NCBI GenBank assembly: GCA_027449125.1
Contig: DAIDME010000092.1
Span: forward strand, 1-63,758
DNA: 63,758 nt
Reading direction: 5' to 3'
Source of the DNA: Solirubrobacterales bacterium
GTDB taxonomy: Bacteria > Actinomycetota > Thermoleophilia > Solirubrobacterales > Solirubrobacteraceae
A program made the translations under genes and the position numbers. Below, piece by piece: positions 58,629 to 63,758 of this stretch; position 1 is the stretch's first letter; every line of letters begins with the position of its first letter. The notes under the pieces were generated by a model. It ran no database searches. It had not been told where the DNA came from and worked only from the letters and a program-made list of their open reading frames with translations.

Positions 58629-59039
58629 TCAATGGTGGTCTGCGGGCGCCACCAGCTCGGTCAGCACCCCAGCGGTGGCCGACGGGTGCAGGAACGCGAC
58701 CCGCGAGCCGCGGATCCCGGCCCGTGGCGCCGCGTCGATCAGGCGTGTGCCCGCAGCCGAAAGACTAGCCAGGACCGCGTCTATGTCGTCCACACGGTAG
58801 GCCAGGTGGTGCAGCCCGGGGCCACGGCGGGCCAGGAATCGCGCGACACCTCCATCCGCGTCGAGCGGCTCCAGCAGTTCCACGTGCGACTCGCCGACGT
58901 CCAGGAGCGCCGCCCGCACGCCCTGCTCGGGCAGCGTCTCCCGGTGCACCAGCGCCATCCCCAGCACGTCCCGGTAGAAGGCCACCGCCGCCTCCAGGTC
59001 GGTCACCGCGATACCGGCGTGGTCGATCGCGCGAAGCAT
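58629..59039 (-). CDS. mce: Methylmalonyl-CoA epimerase
   Basis: 136 residues from ATG 59039. VOC-fold epimerase with metal ligands in LRAIDHAGIAVTDLEAAVAF (His), GLHHLAYRVDDIDAVL (His) and the final Glu in GVLTELVAP. The motif HVELLEPLDADGGVARFL is diagnostic. It converts (S)- to (R)-methylmalonyl-CoA in propionyl-CoA catabolism. It begins 2 bases after the nicotinate phosphoribosyltransferase gene stop. The methylmalonyl-CoA mutase is not in the window. Confidence 0.93.
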   Translation of the reverse strand: MLRAIDHAGIAVTDLEAAVAFYRDVLGMALVHRETLPEQGVRAALLDVGESHVELLEPLDADGGVARFLARRGPGLHHLAYRVDDIDAVLASLSAAGTRLIDAAPRAGIRGSRVAFLHPSATAGVLTELVAPADHH

Positions 59040-59041
59040 CG

Positions 59042-60136
59042 CTAGTGGACCCTTTCCAGACGCGGGTTGGGGCGGTAAGCGCGCCCCGCCTTGGCGCACG
59101 GCGAGCCGTCCACCATCACCACGTCGGCGGTGAAGTCGTTCTGGCCGCGGATCAGCGACGAGCCGACACCGTAGGCGTCGACCGGCACGCCGAGACGCTC
59201 GAAGCGGTCGATCTTCTCCGCCGTGAAGCCGCCGCTGGCGACGATCCGCACCTCCGGGAAGCCGGCGTCGTCGAGCGCGCGGCGCACGTTTGAAACCAGC
59301 TGCGGGTTGACCCCGCGCGGGTCGAACTCGCCCATCGAATCGATCAGCGAGCGGTCGACCATCCGCTCCGAGGTGTCGAGCCGCACGCCCCACAGGCGCG
59401 GGCCGAGCGCCCGTGCGACCTCGACCGCCGTACGCGGGCAGTCGTTCTCGAAGTCGACCAGCACGGTGATGTTCATCTCCTCGTGGAAGCGCTCCGCGAA
59501 CACGCGCGCCGCCGCCACGGTGTCGCCACCGTAGGCGGCGATCAGGCCGTGTGGCACCGTGCCGACGCCACGCCCGCCCCACCAGGATGCCTGCGCGTCG
59601 GTCGAGACGCCGATCGCTCCCGCCACGTGCGCGGCCCAGCCGTCGCCGGTCTGCACGTGCCAGTGGTCGTGCCGCGCGGGGAAGTAGAGGATCGGCTTGC
59701 CCCGCGCCGCGCGCACGACCGCGTCGACGTTGCGCATGATCAGCGAACGGCGCGCCAGCGAGCCCAGGTAGACGGTCTCCAGGTGCGCGAACAGGGGGTA
59801 TTCGCCCGCGATCGTCATCACCGTCTCCCACGGCTCGATCGGATCGCCCTCGCAGAGCGCGTGCACCTCGAGCCGCTCCCAGCCGGGCAGCCACTCGCCG
59901 TCGGCGTCCCGCTCGCCGGCTGCGAGCTTGAGCATCGCGATCGCCTCGTCGATCCCCCCCAGCCGCGAGTGCTGCTTCTGGAAGACCTGCAGCAGCACCC
60001 GCGGCCGGTGGCCCATCTCCTCCAGGAGCTGCTTGGTGTAGACGAAGTACGCGTCCGAGTAGTAGCCCTCGCGCAGCCGCGCGACGGGCAGCCTGAAGAC
60101 CTCGGGCGCGAGGCGCGTGCGGGCCGCTGCTGACAT
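59042..60136 (-). CDS. pncB: Nicotinate phosphoribosyltransferase
   Basis: 364 residues; makes nicotinate mononucleotide in NAD salvage. Family landmarks are REGYYSDAYFVYTK at the start, ILYFPARHDH (the catalytic His region), NITVLVDFENDCPRTAVEVA, LWGVRLDTSERMVD and the phosphate site IVASGGFTAEKI. This is the shorter PncB-like form seen in many Actinobacteria. It is divergent from the MFS gene with a 26-base gap between starts. Confidence 0.92.
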   Translation of the reverse strand: MSAAARTRLAPEVFRLPVARLREGYYSDAYFVYTKQLLEEMGHRPRVLLQVFQKQHSRLGGIDEAIAMLKLAAGERDADGEWLPGWERLEVHALCEGDPIEPWETVMTIAGEYPLFAHLETVYLGSLARRSLIMRNVDAVVRAARGKPILYFPARHDHWHVQTGDGWAAHVAGAIGVSTDAQASWWGGRGVGTVPHGLIAAYGGDTVAAARVFAERFHEEMNITVLVDFENDCPRTAVEVARALGPRLWGVRLDTSERMVDRSLIDSMGEFDPRGVNPQLVSNVRRALDDAGFPEVRIVASGGFTAEKIDRFERLGVPVDAYGVGSSLIRGQNDFTADVVMVDGSPCAKAGRAYRPNPRLERVH

Positions 60137-60162
60137 GCGCGCAGCCTACAGTCAGGGCGGTC

Positions 60163-61461
60163 ATGCGCGTCTTGAGACACCGCGACTTCAGGCTGCTGTT
60201 CATCGGCCAGTCCGCCAGCCAGATCGGCACGCAGGCGGTGATCGTCGCGATGGCGCTCTACATCACCCGGCGCACCGGCTCGGCGACCGACCTGTCGGTG
60301 ATCCTCGGCGCGGGCTCGCTGCCGTTCGTGGCGCTGATCGTCTTCGGCGGCGTCTGGGCGGACCGTCTGCCACGCCACCGAGTGGTGATCGCGAGCGACT
60401 CGGTGCGCGCCGTGCTGCATGCCGCGCTCGGGGTGCTGATCCTCACGGGCGCCCCCGCGATCTGGCTGATCGCGCTGATCGAGGCGGCCTCGGGTGTCGC
60501 CGAGGCGTTCTTCCAGCCCGCCTACGTCGGCCTCGTGCCCCAGACCGTGCCGGAAGCCGAGATCCAGGCCGCCCAGGCGCTGCGCGGCACGCTCGCGAAC
60601 GCCTCGATCGTGATCGGGCCGCTCGTCGCCACCGCGGTCGTGCTCTCGGTTGGCGCCGGTGAGGCGTTCCTGCTGGACGCCGCCAGCTTTGCGCTCGGGG
60701 CGCTGCTGCTCCTGCCGGTCAGGCCGCGGCGGCGTGGGCGGGCTGGAGGTGGGGCGCCGGCGGGCGCGGTGCAGTCGCGCGAGGCCAGAGGTGCCGGCGC
60801 ATCTGCGAGCTTCATCACGGACCTGAAAGCCGGCTACCGCGAGGTCCGCTCGCGCAGCTGGCTGTGGGTGACGATCATCGCCTACAGCGCCGTCACGCTG
60901 TGCACGGTGGTGCCGCTGATGGGGCTCGGGCCGCTGGCGGTCAGGGACGCCTACGGGAGCGTCGGGCTCTTCGGCCTGCTGATCGCGATCTACGGCGCCG
61001 GGTCGCTGGCGGCGTCGCTGCTCGCCACCGTCTGGCGCCCGCGCTGGCCGTTGCGCCTCGCGCTCGCGCTCGGCTCGCTGTGGCCGCTCGTCGGCCTGCT
61101 GGTCGCGCTCGCGCTGCCGCGCGCCGTGCTGATCGCGGGCGCTTTGGTCTCCGGCGGCGCCGGCGCGCTCGCGGGCGTCTGGTGGGAGACGACACTCGCC
61201 CACCACATCCCGCCTGGCGCGCTCTCCCGCGTGAGCGCCTGGGACCACATGGGGTCGCTGGCGTTGATGCCGCTTGGCTACGCGGCCGTCGGCCCGCTGG
61301 CCGCCGGCCTCGGTGTGCGCTGGGTGCTCGGCGCAGGCGCCGGGCTCGGGATGGCGGCGGCGCTCGTGGCGCTCGTCCCCCGCTCGGCGCGGATGCTGCC
61401 GGCGCGGGCTCCAGCGGGGCCACCGGCCAGCGGGCCGGTGGCCCCGGCCAAGGCGCTCTAA
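60163..61461 (+). CDS. MFS transporter (enterobactin-exporter/MFS_3-like)
   Basis: 432 residues with about 12 hydrophobic segments. The family start FRLLFIGQSASQIGTQAV and the loop motif GGVWADRLPRHRVVIASD (motif A-like) are typical of the MFS_3 group, which exports drugs or siderophores. A central cytoplasmic loop follows LPVRPRRRGRAG. The last ~20 codons include a perfect hairpin (61415-61446) that may double as a terminator. It converges on the M20 peptidase gene, whose end is at 61458 (4-base overlap). Confidence 0.9.
   Translation: MRVLRHRDFRLLFIGQSASQIGTQAVIVAMALYITRRTGSATDLSVILGAGSLPFVALIVFGGVWADRLPRHRVVIASDSVRAVLHAALGVLILTGAPAIWLIALIEAASGVAEAFFQPAYVGLVPQTVPEAEIQAAQALRGTLANASIVIGPLVATAVVLSVGAGEAFLLDAASFALGALLLLPVRPRRRGRAGGGAPAGAVQSREARGAGASASFITDLKAGYREVRSRSWLWVTIIAYSAVTLCTVVPLMGLGPLAVRDAYGSVGLFGLLIAIYGAGSLAASLLATVWRPRWPLRLALALGSLWPLVGLLVALALPRAVLIAGALVSGGAGALAGVWWETTLAHHIPPGALSRVSAWDHMGSLALMPLGYAAVGPLAAGLGVRWVLGAGAGLGMAAALVALVPRSARMLPARAPAGPPASGPVAPAKAL
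61415..61446. repeat. Perfect 32-bp palindrome at the MFS 3' end
   Basis: CGGGGCCACCGGCC, AGCG, and its exact complement: 14-bp arms, with a loop reading CGCT on the minus strand. It is inside the MFS coding sequence (PASGPVAPA), 12 bases from the stop, and downstream of the convergent M20 peptidase gene. It could terminate both. Confidence 0.9.
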
Positions 61462-62786
61462 CCCAGCAGCTCGCGCGCCAGCTCGGCGTAGAAGCTCGCC
61501 GCGTAGCCGAGGTCGCGCACGTCTATGCGCTCGTCGGCGTTGTGCACGAGCGGCGCTGACTCGAAGAGGGTCTGGTGCCTGTGCGGGAAGAAGCCGTAGG
61601 CGATCAGGTCGGGGAAGGCGGCCCGGAAGTAGCTCGAGTCGGAGTAGCCGGGCAAAAGCACCGGCACCGCCCGGGCGTCCGGGTCGTTTGCGGCCAGCCA
61701 GCGCTCGATCGCGTCCATCAGCTCGCTGCGGTGCGGGGAGGCGTAGCCGGGGACCTGCTCGGTGAACTCGATCTCCAGCCCGTCGGCCGCCGGGCCGAGC
61801 AGCTCGTGCAGGCGCGCGAGGGCGGCATCGGCGCCGAGCCCGGGGGGCACACGCGTGTCCACCTTCAGCCAGGCGCGGGCGGGGATCACGTTGATCTTCT
61901 CGGATGCGCCGGCCATCGTCGGGGTGAGCGTCACCGCGAGCATCGGCTCGACGATCACCGGCAGCGCGGGGTGGCGGGCGCGCAGGCTCGCGATCGCGGC
62001 TGGCAGGTCGTCCGCGTTCTCGCCGAGCGCGTCGATCAGCGCCAGTGCCGCTGGGGTCGGGTCATAGCCGGCGGAGCCGGGCGCGAGCGCCTCGATCACC
62101 GGCGCCAGCTTGAGCAGCGCGTTGTCGCCGAGGCGCGGCATCGAGGCGTGCCCGGCGGTGCCGTGGGCGGTCAGGCGGAAGCGGAAGATCCCCTTCTCGC
62201 CGCAGCAGACGCCGTAGTAGCGCCGGCCGTCCAGCTCGAAGGGACTGCCGGCGCCCTCGTTGACCAGGTAGTCGCAGCGGACGCGGTCGGGGTGGCGCTC
62301 GGTCAGCCAGCGGGCGCCCACATCGCCGCCCGTCTCCTCGTCGGCTACGAACACCAGCTTGAGCGCGCCGCGCTGCGGGCGCCAGCCCGAGCGGGCGAGC
62401 GTGACGGCGGCGACCGCCTCCGCCGCGACCTGGCTCTTCATGTCGAGCGCGCCGCGCCCCCAGAGGAAGCCGTCGGCGACGTCCCCGCTCCAGGGGTCGT
62501 GCCGCCAGTCCTCGGCGGCCGCGAGCACGGTGTCGACGTGGCCGAGGAAGACCAGCGTCGGGCCGTCTGGCGAGTGGCCGGGGAGGGTCGCGATCAGGTT
62601 GGGGCGCTCGGGTGTGGCGGCCAGCAGCTCGGTCTGAAAGCCGGCGGCGCGCACGTAGCTCTCCAGGTGCTCGATCGCCGCGCGCTCGTTGCCCGGCGGG
62701 TTGACGGTGTTGAAGCGGACCAGCCGCTGCAAGATCTCGGTCGTCTCCGGCTGCAGGTCGGCGGCGCTGACGCTGGCGGCGGGCAT
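61458..62786 (-). CDS. M20/M25/M40 family metallopeptidase
   Basis: 442 residues from ATG 62786. Zinc ligands and catalytic residues are in FLGHVDTV (His, Asp), WGRGALDMKSQ (bridging Asp), VADEETGGDVG (catalytic Glu plus Glu ligand), and the late His in HRHQTLFESAPLVHNADERI. It has the dimerisation domain of DapE/ArgE-type enzymes. The substrate could be an acylated amino acid or a dipeptide; gene context does not tie it to lysine or arginine synthesis. Confidence 0.92.
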   Translation of the reverse strand: MPAASVSAADLQPETTEILQRLVRFNTVNPPGNERAAIEHLESYVRAAGFQTELLAATPERPNLIATLPGHSPDGPTLVFLGHVDTVLAAAEDWRHDPWSGDVADGFLWGRGALDMKSQVAAEAVAAVTLARSGWRPQRGALKLVFVADEETGGDVGARWLTERHPDRVRCDYLVNEGAGSPFELDGRRYYGVCCGEKGIFRFRLTAHGTAGHASMPRLGDNALLKLAPVIEALAPGSAGYDPTPAALALIDALGENADDLPAAIASLRARHPALPVIVEPMLAVTLTPTMAGASEKINVIPARAWLKVDTRVPPGLGADAALARLHELLGPAADGLEIEFTEQVPGYASPHRSELMDAIERWLAANDPDARAVPVLLPGYSDSSYFRAAFPDLIAYGFFPHRHQTLFESAPLVHNADERIDVRDLGYAASFYAELARELLG

Positions 62787-62793
62787 GGGGCGC

Positions 62794-62806
62794 AGCGTAC
62801 TAGGAT
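62794..62806. promoter_or_regulatory. Back-to-back -10 boxes for two leaderless divergent genes
   Basis: Minus strand TACGCT (62799-62794), 7 bases from ATG 62786. Plus strand TAGGAT (62801-62806), 8 bases from ATG 62815. The two starts are 28 bases apart and neither has a Shine-Dalgarno sequence. Confidence 0.6.
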
Positions 62807-62814
62807 CGCTCGCC

Positions 62815-63594
62815 ATGAGCACCCCCTATGACGATGACCTGAAGCTCTGCTTCGAGCTGGCCGACGCCGCCGATGCGGTGACGATGGCGCGCTACCGCGC
62901 GGCCGACCTGGCGGTTGAGACCAAGCCCGACATGACACCCGTGTCGGAGTCCGACAAGGCCTGCGAGCGGGTGCTGCGCGAGCGGCTCGCCGTCGCCCGG
63001 CCGGCCGACCGTGTCATCGGCGAGGAGTTCGGCGGCGTGGAGGCCGCGGGCGAGCCGGGGCGCGCGTGGGTGATCGACCCGATCGACGGCACCAAGAGCT
63101 ACGTGCGCGGCATGGACACGTGGACGACGCTGATCGCGCTGCTCGATGACGGTGAGGTGAAGGCGGGCATGGTCTCGATGCCGGCGATGGGAAAGCGCTG
63201 GTGGGCGGTGCGGGGCGGCGGCGCCTTTGCGGACGGCCGGCGCCTGCAGGTCTCGGCGGTGAGCGACCTGGCCCACGCCCAGTTCGTCTGGAGCGGGGTC
63301 GAGGAGTGGGACGCGATCGGCGGCTTTCAGCGTGTCGTCGACCTGGCCCGGCGCTGCTGGCGCAGCCGCGGCGTCGGCGACAGCTGGCAGTACATGCTGG
63401 TGGCCGAGGGGGCGGCGGAGATCGCCACCGACCCGGAGGCGACGCTGTGGGACCTCGCGGCCGTCTCGATCGTCGTGGAGGAGGCGGGCGGCCGCTTCAC
63501 CGGGCTCGACGGCGGTGGTGGCCCCGGCGCCGGCTCAGGGCTTGCGACCAACGGCCTGCTGCACGAGCGGGCGCTGGCGGCGCTCGGCGGGTAA
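62815..63594 (+). CDS. hisN: Inositol monophosphatase-family enzyme, histidinol-phosphatase-like
   Basis: 259 residues from ATG 62815. Metal-site motifs are GEEFGG, the diagnostic WVIDPIDGTKSYVRG and the C-terminal WDLAAVSIVVEEAGG. The segment GTKSYVRGMDTWTTLIAL, with Lys-Ser-Tyr after DGT, is typical of HisN-type histidinol-phosphatases rather than inositol phosphatases; the symbol is therefore a reasoned guess. It is divergent from the M20 peptidase and followed by a 32-bp tandem repeat. Confidence 0.85.
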   Translation: MSTPYDDDLKLCFELADAADAVTMARYRAADLAVETKPDMTPVSESDKACERVLRERLAVARPADRVIGEEFGGVEAAGEPGRAWVIDPIDGTKSYVRGMDTWTTLIALLDDGEVKAGMVSMPAMGKRWWAVRGGGAFADGRRLQVSAVSDLAHAQFVWSGVEEWDAIGGFQRVVDLARRCWRSRGVGDSWQYMLVAEGAAEIATDPEATLWDLAAVSIVVEEAGGRFTGLDGGGGPGAGSGLATNGLLHERALAALGG

Positions 63595-63625
63595 CGCCCG
63601 CCTGTGGGCGGCCGCTCGCCCGAAC

Positions 63626-63758
63626 CCGCCTGCCGGTGGCCGGCCGCCCACCTGAACCCGCCTGCCGGTGGTCGGCCGCCCACCCGAACCCACCCGCCCA
63701 CCCGAAACCGCCCGCCGGTGGTCGGCCGCCCACCCGAACCCGCCCGCCGGTGGCCGGC
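63626..63758. repeat. 32-bp tandem repeat continuing past the window edge
   Basis: Units beginning CCGCCTGCCGGTGG occur at 63626, 63658, (shortened by 14 bp) 63690, 63708 and (cut by the edge) 63740. The sequence lies after the hisN-like stop. Any frame reads as Pro/Gly/Arg-rich shadow protein, so I treat it as non-coding. Confidence 0.85.

Noticed and set aside
63626-63758. CRISPR array at the window edge
   Set aside because: The units are directly adjacent with no unique spacers and vary by short deletions.

Overview
The window is about 64 kb of very GC-rich chromosome. It has tightly packed genes, many 4-base stop/start overlaps, frequent GTG and TTG starts, and -10 boxes of the form TAnnnT that sit six to eight bases from start codons (leaderless mRNAs). 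Together with a seven-iron ferredoxin, a GroEL with a GGM tail under CIRCE control, a DUF2342-type zinc protease and a type-2 IleRS, this points to Actinomycetota. My best guess is a soil Thermoleophilia (Solirubrobacterales-like) organism; that lineage is inferred from gene content, not computed. I see no tRNA, rRNA, CRISPR array, transposase, integrase or phage gene. The region looks like ordinary core and near-core chromosome.

Layout. 0-3.5 kb: the end of an Lhr-type helicase, a Nei-type DNA glycosylase, and an ECF sigma factor overlapping a membrane DUF4349 protein that may be its anti-sigma partner. 3.5-8.3 kb: divergent aldo/keto reductase and LysR regulator, a decayed secreted-protein gene, then Crp/Fnr, NUDIX and ASCH genes. 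8.5-10.6 kb: groES-groEL with two CIRCE operators and a strong terminator. 10.7-15.4 kb: a secreted protein, a rhodanese relic, a two-component system, citrate synthase and ferredoxin. 15.5-21.3 kb: an HD-GYP protein, Mrp ATPase, a GNAT-like protein and an HDOD-GGDEF protein behind a structured leader. 21.6-26.6 kb: DUF2342 protease, an IMPase-like phosphatase and a UvrD/RecB-type helicase-nuclease. 27-37.7 kb: metabolic and housekeeping genes (VOC, PAC2, YhaM-like nuclease, Lrp, carbonic anhydrase, OtsB, Lgt, PolX, a flavin oxidase, thioredoxin). 37.7-44.3 kb: the 5-oxoprolinase genes pxpABC with a LysR regulator, downstream of ileS. 44.4-56.6 kb: hydrolase, TetR/MBL pair, FumC, SpoIID-like protein, 5'-3' exonuclease, a PilZ protein, a large cyclase-ATPase and a berberine-bridge-type oxidase. 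56.7-63.6 kb: YchF, PAP2, methylmalonyl-CoA epimerase, nicotinate phosphoribosyltransferase, an MFS exporter, an M20 peptidase and a second IMPase-like gene, ending in a 32-bp tandem repeat.

The most unusual signal is a scatter of long, perfect or near-perfect palindromes (arms 11-24 bp, loops 0-4 bases) in intergenic DNA and inside genes. Two share a core (26932-26965 and 38120-38171), and the second is read in frame through pxpC, recalling the in-frame palindromic elements of Rickettsia. Five hairpins share a CGCT loop closed by CC/GG: two look like terminators, one lies inside ileS, one is upstream of the ileS promoter and one is at the 3' end of an MFS gene. Second-messenger signalling is a minor theme: HD-GYP, GGDEF, PilZ and a class III cyclase all occur here.
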